From assembly GCF_003932715.1 (NCBI RefSeq), contig NZ_CP020700.1:6966501-7030500 (forward strand): a stretch of DNA of 64,000 bases, written 5' to 3'. The notes under the pieces are model-generated. The model searched no databases. It saw nothing but the letters and a program-made list of their open reading frames with translations, and was not told the DNA's origin. Positions 37,057-46,074 of this stretch are shown here, one piece after another (the first letter of the stretch is position 1; every line of letters starts with the position of its first letter). Source of the stretch: Streptomyces tsukubensis (GTDB taxonomy: Bacteria; Actinomycetota; Actinomycetes; Streptomycetales; Streptomycetaceae). Position numbers and translations under genes: made by a program.

Positions 37057-37983
37057 GTGAGTGAGACAACCCCCGGCGGCGCGACGGCGCCCGCCCGTCC
37101 GTCCGTGGACGATCAACTGACCTCGGCGCAGCTCGCCGCCAAGTACGGTCTCTCGGTCAGCGGTGCGCGGCCGAGCCTGTTCCAGTACATCCGGCAGTTG
37201 TGGGGCCGGCGGCACTTCATCCTGGCGTTCTCGCAGGCCAAGCTGACCGCGCAGTACAGTCAGGCGAAGCTCGGGCAGTTGTGGCAGGTGGTGACCCCGC
37301 TGCTGAACGCGGCGGTGTACTACTTCATCTTCGGGCTGATCCTCAACGCCGACCGGGGCATGAGCCAGGAGGTCTTCATTCCCTTCCTGGTCACGGGCGT
37401 GTTCGTGTTCACCTTCACCCAGAGTTCGGTGATGGCGGGCGTGAAGTCGATCTCCGGCAATCTGGGTCTGGTGCGGGCGCTGCACTTCCCCCGGGCCTCG
37501 CTGCCGATCTCCCTGGCGCTCCAGCAGCTCCAGCAGCTCATGTTCTCGATGGCGGTCCTCGTGGTGATCGCCGTCTCCTTCGGCAGTTTCCCGTCCCTGT
37601 CGTGGCTGCTGATCCTGCCCGCGCTCGTGCTCCAGTTCGGGTTCAACACCGGCCTGGCGCTGATCATGGCCCGGCTGGGCAGCAAGACCCCCGACCTGGC
37701 GCAGCTGATGCCCTTCATCATGCGGACGTGGATGTACGCGTCCGGTGTGATGTTCTCCATCCCGGTGATGCTGGCGGACAAGCCGGCGTGGATCGCCGAC
37801 GTCCTCCAGTGGAACCCGGCCGCGATCTACATGGACCTGATCCGGTTCGCGCTGATCGACGGCTACGGCTCCGAGAACCTGCCGCCGCACGTGTGGGCGT
37901 TCGCGGTGGGCTGGGCGGTGCTCTTCGGCGCCGCCGGGTTCGTGTACTTCTGGAAGGCGGAGGAGCGCTACGGCCGCGGCTGA
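37057..37983 (+). CDS. ABC-2 type polysaccharide/teichoic-acid export permease
   Basis: The 308-residue protein has a 55-residue cytoplasmic N-terminus and six membrane helices. AQYSQAKLGQLWQVVTPLLN and the helix-rich rest match TagG/Wzm permeases, which export lipid-linked polymers. It starts at GTG 37057 after a clear gap of 91 bases. Such permeases need an ATPase (TagH/Wzt), but none is encoded in the following 500 bases or anywhere I can see in the window. With the CDP-alcohol enzymes upstream, export of a polyol-phosphate polymer or lipid is a sensible inference. Confidence 0.87.
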   Translation: MSETTPGGATAPARPSVDDQLTSAQLAAKYGLSVSGARPSLFQYIRQLWGRRHFILAFSQAKLTAQYSQAKLGQLWQVVTPLLNAAVYYFIFGLILNADRGMSQEVFIPFLVTGVFVFTFTQSSVMAGVKSISGNLGLVRALHFPRASLPISLALQQLQQLMFSMAVLVVIAVSFGSFPSLSWLLILPALVLQFGFNTGLALIMARLGSKTPDLAQLMPFIMRTWMYASGVMFSIPVMLADKPAWIADVLQWNPAAIYMDLIRFALIDGYGSENLPPHVWAFAVGWAVLFGAAGFVYFWKAEERYGRG

Positions 37984-38504
37984 TGCCGGGGCATGCGGTG
38001 AGCGGAAGACCCGGGGCCGGACCCTTGTCCGGCCCGAGACTCCGGGACCGGAATCGACGTCCGGCCCGGCCAAGGCCCCCGCGGTGACATCCGGACGGGG
38101 GCCTTGTCGCGTCCTTGTCCCTACGGGCCGTACCGGCTCCCCTCGGGCCGGGGAGCCGCGCCCCGGTGGCCGGACGGCCGTGCGGGGTCGGAACCAAAAC
38201 GCCAAAACGTCATGCTGAGAGGATGGTTGACCACCGGTGCAGTGCGATGGCGGTGACCACGGGGCCCGGGCGTATCGCCCGGCGCCGTACGACGTAAGCT
38301 GGACCGGTGCCGATTCACGGCAAGTGGGGCGATCCGTCCCGGGCGACTCATCGGGAGGACGGTCCCCACGCGGGAGCGACCACCGGCGGCGTGTCCGAAA
38401 TAGGATGGATTGGATCGGCAGTGTAGAACGGGGGATGTGACGGCAATGATCGACAATCTCCAGCCCCGTGAGGCTTTGGCCGTCCCCGCACCAGGCAGTT
38501 TCGT
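37984..38504. other. Intergenic region with two terminators and an hpn leader
   Basis: The left part carries two strong stem-loops (38014-38035 and 38071-38106). Two tandem CCAAAACG copies sit at 38194-38209. The right 300 bases should hold the hopanoid operon promoter, but no clear -35/-10 pair is visible. No gene is supported, and I see no remnant of an ABC ATPase. Confidence 0.55.
38014..38106 (+). terminator. Two tandem terminators after the ABC permease
   Basis: GGGCCGGAC-CCTT-GTCCGGCCC at 38014-38035 is followed by CAAGGCCCCCG paired with CGGGGGCCTTG at 38071-38106, the latter trailed by TCGCGTCCTTGTCC. They separate the polyol operon from the hopanoid operon. Confidence 0.8.
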
Positions 38505-39476
38505 ATGAGCGGACACCAGCAGCCCCGTGTGCCCCGTCCGGCGGACCCGGCCCGGGCGACCCTCGACAAGGCCGCGGCCGAGAACTTCCCCGTGGCCCCC
38601 TTCTTCCTGCCGTCCGCCTGGCGCGACGACCTGATGGCGCTGTACGGCTTCGCCCGGCTGGTCGACGACATCGGTGACGGCGACCTCGACCCCGGCGGGG
38701 CGGATCTGCGCGCCCTCGGGCTCGCACCCGGTGCCGCCGGTGACCGGCTCGCCGCGCTCGACGCCTTCGAGACCGATCTGCGGCGCGCCTTCGCCGCCGC
38801 GGGCCGTTCCGTGCCCGCCGGCGACCCGGGCGCGGCGGATCCCGACGGGCCGCCCCGCCATCCGCTGCTGCGCGGTCTGGTGCCCGCCGTACGCCGCCAC
38901 GCCCTCACCCCCGAGCCCTTCCTCGGCCTGATCGCGGCCAACCGGCAGGACCAGCGGGTACGGCGGTACGCGGACTACGGCGAACTCGTCGCCTACTGCG
39001 AACTCTCCGCGAACCCCGTCGGAAACCTGGTCCTCCAGGTCAGCGGCACCCTGACCCCGGAGCGGCTGCGCCGCTCCGACGCGGTCTGCACCGGCCTCCA
39101 GATCGTCGAGCACCTCCAGGACGTGCGCGAGGACCTCGGCCGCGACCGCATCTATCTGCCCGCCGACGATCTGCGGCGGTTCCATGTCACCGAGGCCGAT
39201 CTGGCAGCCCCGTCCGCGTCCGCCTCCGTACGCAGCCTGATCGCGTACCAGGCCGACCGCGCCCGGAAGCTGCTGCTCGAAGGAGTTCCGCTGGTGGGGA
39301 GCGTGCGGGGGCGGCTGAGGCTGCTGCTCGCCGGTTTCGTGGGCGGTGGACTCGCCGCGGTCGACGCGATCGCGTCCGCCGGATTCGACGTACTGCCCGG
39401 GCCGCCCAAGCCCGCCAGGACACAGTTGCTGCGCTCCGTGGGGGCCGTGATGCAGCGAGCGCGTAGAGAGGGGTGA
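38505..39476 (+). CDS. hpnC: Hydroxysqualene synthase / squalene synthase HpnC
   Basis: The 323-residue protein is of the squalene/phytoene synthase fold. HpnC converts presqualene diphosphate to hydroxysqualene in the bacterial three-enzyme squalene route. It has LYGFARLVDDIGDG with the first Asp-rich motif and VEHLQDVREDLGRDRIYLP with the second. First gene of the hopanoid operon, starting at ATG 38505. It overlaps hpnD by four bases (GTGA). A long loop (about residues 88-107) is Pro/Gly-rich, common in actinobacterial copies. Confidence 0.92.
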   Translation: MSGHQQPRVPRPADPARATLDKAAAENFPVAPFFLPSAWRDDLMALYGFARLVDDIGDGDLDPGGADLRALGLAPGAAGDRLAALDAFETDLRRAFAAAGRSVPAGDPGAADPDGPPRHPLLRGLVPAVRRHALTPEPFLGLIAANRQDQRVRRYADYGELVAYCELSANPVGNLVLQVSGTLTPERLRRSDAVCTGLQIVEHLQDVREDLGRDRIYLPADDLRRFHVTEADLAAPSASASVRSLIAYQADRARKLLLEGVPLVGSVRGRLRLLLAGFVGGGLAAVDAIASAGFDVLPGPPKPARTQLLRSVGAVMQRARREG

Positions 39477-40423
39477 GCCGGAGGATGGACGGACCGGCCA
39501 GCGTGTCGGCGGCGGTGCAGGCCGCGTACAGCTACTGCGAGACGGTCACGGGAGCACAGGCCCGTAACTTCGCCTACGGGATCAGACTCCTGCCGACCGA
39601 CAAGCGGCAGGCGATGTCCGCGCTGTACGCGTTCTCCCGCCGGGTGGACGACATCGGCGACGGACCCCTCGGCGGGGCCGAGAAGAGGGAGCGTCTGGAA
39701 GGGACCCGGGAGGTGCTCGACCGGGTGCGCAGAGGAGCCGTGTCCGAGGACGACACCGACCCCGTCGCGGTCGCCCTCGCGGACGCCGCCGCGCGTTTCC
39801 CGATCCCGCTCGAAGGACTCGACGAGCTGATCGACGGCGTTCTGATGGACGTACACGGTGAGACGTACGAGACCTGGGACGATCTGCGCGCGTACTGCCG
39901 CTGCGTCGCGGGCGCCATCGGACGGCTCTCGCTGGGCGTCTTCGGCACCCAGCCCGGGGTACCGGGCGCCGAACGGGCCGCCGAGTACGCCGACACCCTG
40001 GGACTCGCCCTGCAACTCACCAACATCCTGCGGGACGTTCGCGAGGACGCCGCCAACGGACGGGTCTATCTCCCGGCCGACGATCTGGCCAAGTTCGGCT
40101 GCTCGGCGGGCTTCCACACCGAGACCCCGCCACCGGGCGCCGACTTCACCGGCCTGGTCCACTTCGAGGTGCGCCGCGCCCGTGCCCTTTTCGCCGAGGG
40201 CTACCGGCTGCTGCCGATGCTGGACCGCCGCAGCGGTGCCTGCGTCGCCGCGATGGCCGGGATCTACCGGCGGCTGCTGGACCGGATCGCCGCCGATCCC
40301 GAAGCCGTGCTCCGCGGCCGGGTCTCCCTGCCCGGACACGAGAAGGCGTACGTCGCGATCCGCGGACTCTCCGGAATCGACACCCGGCACATCAGCCGCC
40401 AGAGCCTCAGGGGGCGTGCCTGA
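39473..40423 (+). CDS. hpnD: Presqualene diphosphate synthase HpnD
   Basis: The 316-residue paralogue of HpnC condenses two farnesyl diphosphates to presqualene diphosphate, so it acts before HpnC. It shows LYAFSRRVDDIGDGPLGG, YCRCVAGAIGRLSLGVFG and NILRDVREDAANGRVYLPAD. Start is GTG 39473 overlapping the previous stop; ATG 39485 is a possible alternative but with a ribosome site touching it. In S. coelicolor-like clusters it directly follows hpnC, as here. Confidence 0.92.
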   Translation: MSRRMDGPASVSAAVQAAYSYCETVTGAQARNFAYGIRLLPTDKRQAMSALYAFSRRVDDIGDGPLGGAEKRERLEGTREVLDRVRRGAVSEDDTDPVAVALADAAARFPIPLEGLDELIDGVLMDVHGETYETWDDLRAYCRCVAGAIGRLSLGVFGTQPGVPGAERAAEYADTLGLALQLTNILRDVREDAANGRVYLPADDLAKFGCSAGFHTETPPPGADFTGLVHFEVRRARALFAEGYRLLPMLDRRSGACVAAMAGIYRRLLDRIAADPEAVLRGRVSLPGHEKAYVAIRGLSGIDTRHISRQSLRGRA

Positions 40424-40517
40424 TGCCCCGCCGCCACCGGCACCGCACCGCCGCGCCACGGGCAACCGTGCGCGGCGGGGACGCGTCCCTGCACTCGACG
40501 GCCCGAGGGGAGGTCGT

Positions 40518-41912
40518 ATGACGGACCGGACCGGTAACCCGCCGACCATGGCCGCGGTCGTGGTCGGCGGCGGTCTCGCCGGGGTGACCGCGGCCCTGCG
40601 GCTCGCCGAGGCCGGACTCGGCGTGACCCTGCTGGAGGGCCGCCCCCGGCTGGGCGGCCTCGCCTTCTCCTTCCGCCGCGGCGACCTCGTCGTCGACAAC
40701 GGCCAGCATGTGTATCTGCGCTGCTGCACCGCCTACCGCTGGTTCCTCGACCGGATCGGCGGTACGGCGCTGGCGCCCGTACAGGACCGGCTCGACGTGC
40801 CCGTAGTGGACGCCGACCGGCCCGCCGGGTCCCGGCTCGGCAGACTGCGGCGCACGGCACTGCCGGTCCCGCTGCACCTGGCCGCGAGCCTGGCCACGTA
40901 CCCCCATCTCTCCCTCGCGGAACGGGCCTCCGTGGGACGGGCCGCGCTGGCGCTCCGCGGCCTCGACCCCGCCGACCCGGCACTCGACGGCATCGACTTC
41001 GCCTCCTGGCTGCACCGCCACGGGCAGTCGCCGCGCACCGTCGAGGCGCTCTGGGACCTCGTCGGAGTGGCCACCCTCAACGCCCGGGCCGCCGACGCCT
41101 CCCTGGGCCTGGCCGCCATGGTCTTCAAGACCGGGCTGCTGTCCGAGCCCGGCGCCGCCGACATCGGCTGGGCCCGGGTGCCCCTGGGCGACCTCCACGA
41201 CACCCTCGCCCGTACGGCGCTCGAAGCCGCCGGAGTCCGCGTGGTGACCGGCACCCGGGTCAAGGACGTCGCCCGCGACGGCCACGGCCGCTGGCTGGTG
41301 CAGACCGACGAGGAACTGCTCGACACGGACACCGTCGTCCTCGCCACCGCCCAGCGCGAAACCCACGCCCTGCTGCCCGAGGGCGCGCTCGACGCCCCCG
41401 ACCGGCTGCTCGACATCGGGACCGCGCCGATCCTCAACGTCCATGTCGTCTACGACCGCCCGGTCCTGCGCCGGCCCTTCTTCGCCGCCCTGGGCTCGCC
41501 CGTGCAGTGGGTGTTCGACCGTACGGACGCCTCCGGGCTGAACGACGGCGGTCAGTATCTGGCCCTGTCCCAGTCCGCCGTCCAGGACGAGATCGACGCA
41601 CCCGTCGCGGAGTTGCGCGCCCGCTATCTGCCGGAGCTGGAGCGGCTGCTGCCGCCCACCCGTACCGCGGTCGTCCGCGACTTCTTCGTCACCCGGGAAC
41701 GCACTGCGACCTTCGCGCCCGCGCCCGGCGTCGGACGGCTGCGCCCCGGGGCCCTCACCCGGGCGCCCGGCCTCTACCTCGCCGGGGCGTGGACCGCCAC
41801 CGGCTGGCCCGCGACCATGGAGGGCGCCGTGCGCAGCGGACTGACCGCCGCGGGCGCCGCCCTCGCCGCCCTGGGCCGCCCCCACGAACATCCGCTCAAG
41901 GAGGCGGCGTGA
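40518..41912 (+). CDS. hpnE: Squalene-producing FAD-dependent desaturase HpnE
   Basis: The 464-residue flavoprotein reduces hydroxysqualene to squalene, completing the HpnCDE route. It has the FAD motif VVVGGGLAGVTAALRLAEAG, LLEGRPRLGGLAFSF and the C-terminal GLYLAGAWTATGWPATMEG, which is diagnostic for the HpnE group of phytoene-desaturase-like proteins. ATG 40518 follows GAGGGGAGG. A gap of 94 bases separates it from hpnD, the only real gap in the first half of the operon. Confidence 0.92.
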   Translation: MTDRTGNPPTMAAVVVGGGLAGVTAALRLAEAGLGVTLLEGRPRLGGLAFSFRRGDLVVDNGQHVYLRCCTAYRWFLDRIGGTALAPVQDRLDVPVVDADRPAGSRLGRLRRTALPVPLHLAASLATYPHLSLAERASVGRAALALRGLDPADPALDGIDFASWLHRHGQSPRTVEALWDLVGVATLNARAADASLGLAAMVFKTGLLSEPGAADIGWARVPLGDLHDTLARTALEAAGVRVVTGTRVKDVARDGHGRWLVQTDEELLDTDTVVLATAQRETHALLPEGALDAPDRLLDIGTAPILNVHVVYDRPVLRRPFFAALGSPVQWVFDRTDASGLNDGGQYLALSQSAVQDEIDAPVAELRARYLPELERLLPPTRTAVVRDFFVTRERTATFAPAPGVGRLRPGALTRAPGLYLAGAWTATGWPATMEGAVRSGLTAAGAALAALGRPHEHPLKEAA

Positions 41913-43072
41913 GCCTGCGCACCGGACCCACCGTGACCAGCGAAGCAATCGACATCAGGAGAGAGACCGTGCCGACAGTGCCCTCGGCGAACCCGGCGGA
42001 ACACACCGCGCCCGGCATCGAGCGCGCGGACGGCGCGGCCGGGGTCGACATCGCGGCGCTCCTGGAGCGTGCCAGGGAGATGTCCGCACCGGTCCTGCGG
42101 GCTGCCGTCGACCGGCTGGCCCCTCCGATGGACACCGTCGCCGCCTACCACTTCGGGTGGATCGACGCCCAGGGGCGGCCCGCCGACGGCGACGGCGGGA
42201 AGGCCGTGCGCCCGGCGCTCGCCCTGCTCTCCGCCGAGGCCGCGGGCGCCCCGCCCCAGGCGGGTGTCCCGGGTGCCGTCGCCGTCGAACTGGTCCACAA
42301 CTTCTCCCTGCTGCACGACGACCTGATGGACGGCGACGAGCAGCGCCGCCACCGCGACACGGTGTGGAAGGTCCACGGCCCCGCCCAGGCCATCCTGGTC
42401 GGCGACGCGCTGTTCGCGCTCGCCAACGAGGTGCTGCTGGAGCTGGGCACGGTGGAGGCGGGGCGGGCGACGCGCCGGCTGACCACCGCGACCCGGAAGC
42501 TGATCGACGGCCAGGCGCAGGACATCTCCTACGAGCACCGCGAGCGCGTCAGCGTCGAGGAGTGCCTGGAGATGGAGGGCAACAAGACCGGTGCGCTGCT
42601 GGCCTGCGCCGTGTCCATCGGCGCCGTACTCGGCGGTGCCGACGACCGGACCGCCGACGCCCTGGAGCGCTACGGCTACCACCTCGGCCTCGCCTTCCAG
42701 GCGGTGGACGACATCCTCGGCATCTGGGGCGACCCGGACGCCACCGGCAAGCAGACCTGGAGCGATCTGCGCCAGCGGAAGAAGTCGCTGCCCGTGGTGG
42801 CGGCGCTCGCCGAGGGCGGGGAGGCGTCCCGGCGGCTCGGGGAGCTGCTCGCCGCCGATGCCAAGAGCAGCGACTTCGACTCCTTCTCGGAGGAGGAGTT
42901 CGCCACCCGGGCCGCGCTGATCGAGGCGGCGGGCGGCCGCGAGTGGACCTCCCAGGAGGCGCGCCGCCAGCACACGATCGCCATCGAGGCACTCGACGCC
43001 GTCGAGATGCCCGGCCGGGTGCGGGAGCAGCTGATCGCCCTCGCCGACTTCGTCGTCGTCCGCAAGCGCTGA
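41909..43072 (+). CDS. Polyprenyl diphosphate synthase (farnesyl-type)
   Basis: The 387-residue enzyme chains IPP units, here most likely making farnesyl diphosphate for HpnD. The first Asp-rich motif is FSLLHDDLMDGDEQRR and the second FQAVDDILGIWGD; QRKKSLPVVAAL is also conserved. Two starts are credible: GTG 41909 (GTGA overlap with hpnE, AAGGAGG before it) or GTG 41969 (CAGGAGAGAG before it), 20 codons later. Chain length cannot be read from the sequence; the two residues before DDLMD are Leu and His, not the large aromatics of strict short-chain enzymes. Confidence 0.88.
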   Translation: MSLRTGPTVTSEAIDIRRETVPTVPSANPAEHTAPGIERADGAAGVDIAALLERAREMSAPVLRAAVDRLAPPMDTVAAYHFGWIDAQGRPADGDGGKAVRPALALLSAEAAGAPPQAGVPGAVAVELVHNFSLLHDDLMDGDEQRRHRDTVWKVHGPAQAILVGDALFALANEVLLELGTVEAGRATRRLTTATRKLIDGQAQDISYEHRERVSVEECLEMEGNKTGALLACAVSIGAVLGGADDRTADALERYGYHLGLAFQAVDDILGIWGDPDATGKQTWSDLRQRKKSLPVVAALAEGGEASRRLGELLAADAKSSDFDSFSEEEFATRAALIEAAGGREWTSQEARRQHTIAIEALDAVEMPGRVREQLIALADFVVVRKR

Positions 43073-43316
43073 CCGGGCCCGGTCCCGCTCCGGGGCCGGC
43101 CCTGTCCGGGAGACGGATGGCCCGTCCATCCGGCCGATCCCTCGACAAAGCGCCCCTCGGGCAACTATGACGGAATCCTTCACGGAAGAGATGATCCTCA
43201 TCACCTATACGCCGATACGCATCGCAGTCGCCGGCAGGTGACCGGACAACCGTTTCACCCGCCGACGGCATACCCCCAGTACAGCGCAGCACGACCACTG
43301 CACCGAAGGGGAAGCC

Positions 43317-45389
43317 ATGACAGCGACGACCGACGGAAGCGGCGGGCCCGTGCGGGCCCGCGCCGCCGCGGACAGTGAGACAGCGAGTGCCCCGGCTCCC
43401 GCGGGCCGCCCCGGGGAGCGGACCGCGGGTGACGAGCGGACCGGATCGGCCCGGCGGGCCGTCAACCGGGCCGTGGACCATCTGCTGGCCCGGCAGGACG
43501 CCGAGGGCTGGTGGAAGGGCGACCTCGAAACCAATGTGACGATGGACGCCGAGGACCTGCTGCTCCGTCAGTTCCTCGGCATCGGTGACCGGGCCGTCAC
43601 CGAGGCCTCGGCCCGTTTCATCCGCGGCCGGCAGCGCGCCGACGGCACCTGGGCCACCTTCTACGGCGGTCCCGGCGAACTCTCCGCCACCGTCGAGGCG
43701 TACGTCGCCCTCCGTCTCGCCGGGGACCTGCCGGGGGACCCCCATATGGCCCGGGCCGCCGCCTGGGTCAGGGAACAGGGCGGAATCGCCGCGACCCGCG
43801 TGTTCACCCGGATCTGGCTGGCGCTCTTCGGCTGGTGGCGGTGGGAGGACCTGCCGGTCGTCCCCCCCGAGCTGATCTTCCTGCCGAAGTGGTTCCCGCT
43901 GAACATCTACGACTTCGGCTGCTGGGCCCGGCAGACCATCGTGCCGCTGACGGTGGTCTCGGCCCGGCGCCCGGTGCGTCCGGCGCCCTTCGCCCTGGAC
44001 GAGCTGCACACCGACCCCCTGCTGCCGAACCCTCCCCGCCCGCTGGCGCCCGCGAACAGCTGGGAGGGCTTCTTCCAGCGCGCGGACCGGGCCCTGCACC
44101 GCTACCACCGGGTGGCGCCGCGCAGGGTACGGGAGTCCGCGATCGCCGCCGCGTCCCGCTGGATCGTGGAGCGGCAGGAGAACGACGGCTGCTGGGGCGG
44201 CATCCAGCCGCCCGCCGTGTACTCCCTGATCGCGCTCCATCTCCTCGGCTACGACCTGGGACATCCCGTGATGCGGGCCGGAATCGAGTCCCTCGACCGC
44301 TTCGCGATCTGGGAGAAGACCGAGACCGGCGCCCCGGTCCGGATGATCGAAGCCTGCCAGTCCCCGGTCTGGGACACCTGTCTGGCCACCGTCGCCCTCG
44401 CCGACGCCGGTCTCGCCCCCGACCATCCCGCGCTGGTGCGGGCCGCCGACTGGATGCTGGGGGAGGAGATCGTCCGCCCCGGTGACTGGGCGGTGCGCCG
44501 CCCCGGACTGGCCCCCGGCGGCTGGGCCTTCGAATTCCACAACGACAACTACCCGGACATCGACGACACCGCCGAGGTGGTGCTGGCCCTGCGCCGGGTG
44601 GCCCATCCCGATCCGGCGCGGGTCGACGCTGCGGTGGCCCGTGCCGGACGGTGGACCCTCGGGATGCAGTCGCGCGACGGCGGCTGGGGGGCGTTCGACG
44701 CCGACAACACCAGCCCGTTCCCCAACCGGCTGCCGTTCTGCGATTTCGGGGAGGTGATCGACCCGCCGTCGGCGGACGTCACCGCGCATGTCCTGGAGAT
44801 GCTGGCGTACGAGGGCCGGGCCCACACCCCCCGGGCCCGGCGCGCCGTCGACTGGCTGCTCGCCCACCAGGAGCCGGGCGGCGCCTGGTTCGGCCGCTGG
44901 GGCGTCAACTACGTCTACGGTACGGGGTCGGTGGTCCCGGCCCTGGTCGCGGCCGGCATCCCGGCCGCCCACCCGGCCCTGCGGCGCGCCGTCGACTGGC
45001 TGCGCTCGGTGCAGAATCCCGACGGCGGCTGGGGCGAGGACCTGCGCTCGTACGACCACGGCGCCTGGGCCGGGCAGGGTTCCTCCACCCCCTCCCAGAC
45101 CGCCTGGGCGCTGCTGGCGCTGCTGGCGGCGGGGGAGCGGGATTCCGAGTCCGCCGAACGCGGGGTGCGGTGGCTGGTCGAGGCGCAGCGGGACGACGGC
45201 GGCTGGGACGAGCCGTACTTCACCGGCACCGGTTTCCCCTGGGACTTCTCCATCAACTACCACCTCTACCGGCAGGTGTTCCCGCTGACCGCGCTCGGAC
45301 GCTATGTGCACGGCGAGCCGCCCGTGGGCGGCGTACCGCGGGCCGGGACGCCGCGCGCCGTCGCCGTCACCGCCCGTAAGGGAAGCTGA
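43317..45389 (+). CDS. shc: Squalene-hopene cyclase
   Basis: This 690-residue monotopic membrane enzyme folds squalene into the pentacyclic hopene/hopanol in one step. The protonating motif DIDDTA is at residues 414-419. Six QW-type repeats are visible, for example QDAEGWWKGDLE, QRADGTWATF, QENDGCWGG, QSRDGGWGAF, QNPDGGWGED and QRDDGGWDE. The extra 40 residues at the N-terminus are disordered-looking. The gap of 244 bases before it may contain a second promoter. The product feeds HpnH. Confidence 0.96.
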   Translation: MTATTDGSGGPVRARAAADSETASAPAPAGRPGERTAGDERTGSARRAVNRAVDHLLARQDAEGWWKGDLETNVTMDAEDLLLRQFLGIGDRAVTEASARFIRGRQRADGTWATFYGGPGELSATVEAYVALRLAGDLPGDPHMARAAAWVREQGGIAATRVFTRIWLALFGWWRWEDLPVVPPELIFLPKWFPLNIYDFGCWARQTIVPLTVVSARRPVRPAPFALDELHTDPLLPNPPRPLAPANSWEGFFQRADRALHRYHRVAPRRVRESAIAAASRWIVERQENDGCWGGIQPPAVYSLIALHLLGYDLGHPVMRAGIESLDRFAIWEKTETGAPVRMIEACQSPVWDTCLATVALADAGLAPDHPALVRAADWMLGEEIVRPGDWAVRRPGLAPGGWAFEFHNDNYPDIDDTAEVVLALRRVAHPDPARVDAAVARAGRWTLGMQSRDGGWGAFDADNTSPFPNRLPFCDFGEVIDPPSADVTAHVLEMLAYEGRAHTPRARRAVDWLLAHQEPGGAWFGRWGVNYVYGTGSVVPALVAAGIPAAHPALRRAVDWLRSVQNPDGGWGEDLRSYDHGAWAGQGSSTPSQTAWALLALLAAGERDSESAERGVRWLVEAQRDDGGWDEPYFTGTGFPWDFSINYHLYRQVFPLTALGRYVHGEPPVGGVPRAGTPRAVAVTARKGS

Positions 45390-46069
45390 TGGCCGGCGCC
45401 GGCCCGGCGGGCCCCCCGGCCGCCCCGGCCCCCCCTGACGCCACAGCGCCGCTGCTGATCGCCTGTGCGCTCGGCATCGAGCGGCTGGCCCTGCGCGGGG
45501 GCGACCACAGCGGTGCCCGGGGACCGGTGACGGTGCTGCGCACCCGGATGGGGCCGGTGAACGCGGAGCGCGCGGTCCGGGCGGCGCTCACCGGCGATGC
45601 GCTGCGGCACGCGGCAGTGGTCGCCTCCGGCTTCTGCGCCGGACTGGCCCCCGGGATGCACCCCGGCGATGTCGTCGTTGCGGGGGAGACCCGGGGCGGC
45701 GACGGCTCCCCCGTGGTCTGCACGGACACCGGGCGGCTCGCGGACGCCGTCGCCCGGGCCCTGCCCGGCCACCGGGTGCACCGCGGACCGCTGACCGGAT
45801 CGGACCATGTCGTACGCGGCCCGGAGCGGGCCGAACTGCTGGCCACCGGCGCGATCGCGGCCGATATGGAGTCGGCGGCCACACTCCGTACCGCACTGGC
45901 CGCCGGACCCCGCGCGGTTGCCGCCGTCCGGGTGGTCGTGGACGCCCCGGAGCATGAACTCGTCCGAATCGGCACGGTACGCGGTGGAATATCAGCCTTC
46001 CGTGTTCTCCGTGCCGTGCTTCCCGCTCTTCATGAATGGCACCGTTCTTTGCTGCTCCCCAGGAGGTGA
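45389..46069 (+). CDS. hpnG: Hopanoid-associated phosphorylase / nucleosidase HpnG
   Basis: The 226-residue protein is a nucleoside-phosphorylase-fold enzyme. It has RTRMGPVNAERAVRAAL, VASGFCAGLAPGMHPGDVVV and IAADMESAATLRTAL, where the Met-Glu binds the ribose. HpnG removes adenine from adenosylhopane to leave ribosylhopane. Its ATG shares one base with the shc stop (TGATG). The first 20 residues are Pro/Ala-rich. Confidence 0.86.
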   Translation: MAGAGPAGPPAAPAPPDATAPLLIACALGIERLALRGGDHSGARGPVTVLRTRMGPVNAERAVRAALTGDALRHAAVVASGFCAGLAPGMHPGDVVVAGETRGGDGSPVVCTDTGRLADAVARALPGHRVHRGPLTGSDHVVRGPERAELLATGAIAADMESAATLRTALAAGPRAVAAVRVVVDAPEHELVRIGTVRGGISAFRVLRAVLPALHEWHRSLLLPRR

Positions 46070-46074
46070 GCCAG

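Noticed and set aside
38107..38504. Small regulatory gene or sRNA before hpnC
   Set aside because: I found no open frame with a ribosome site and no sharply defined promoter-terminator pair.
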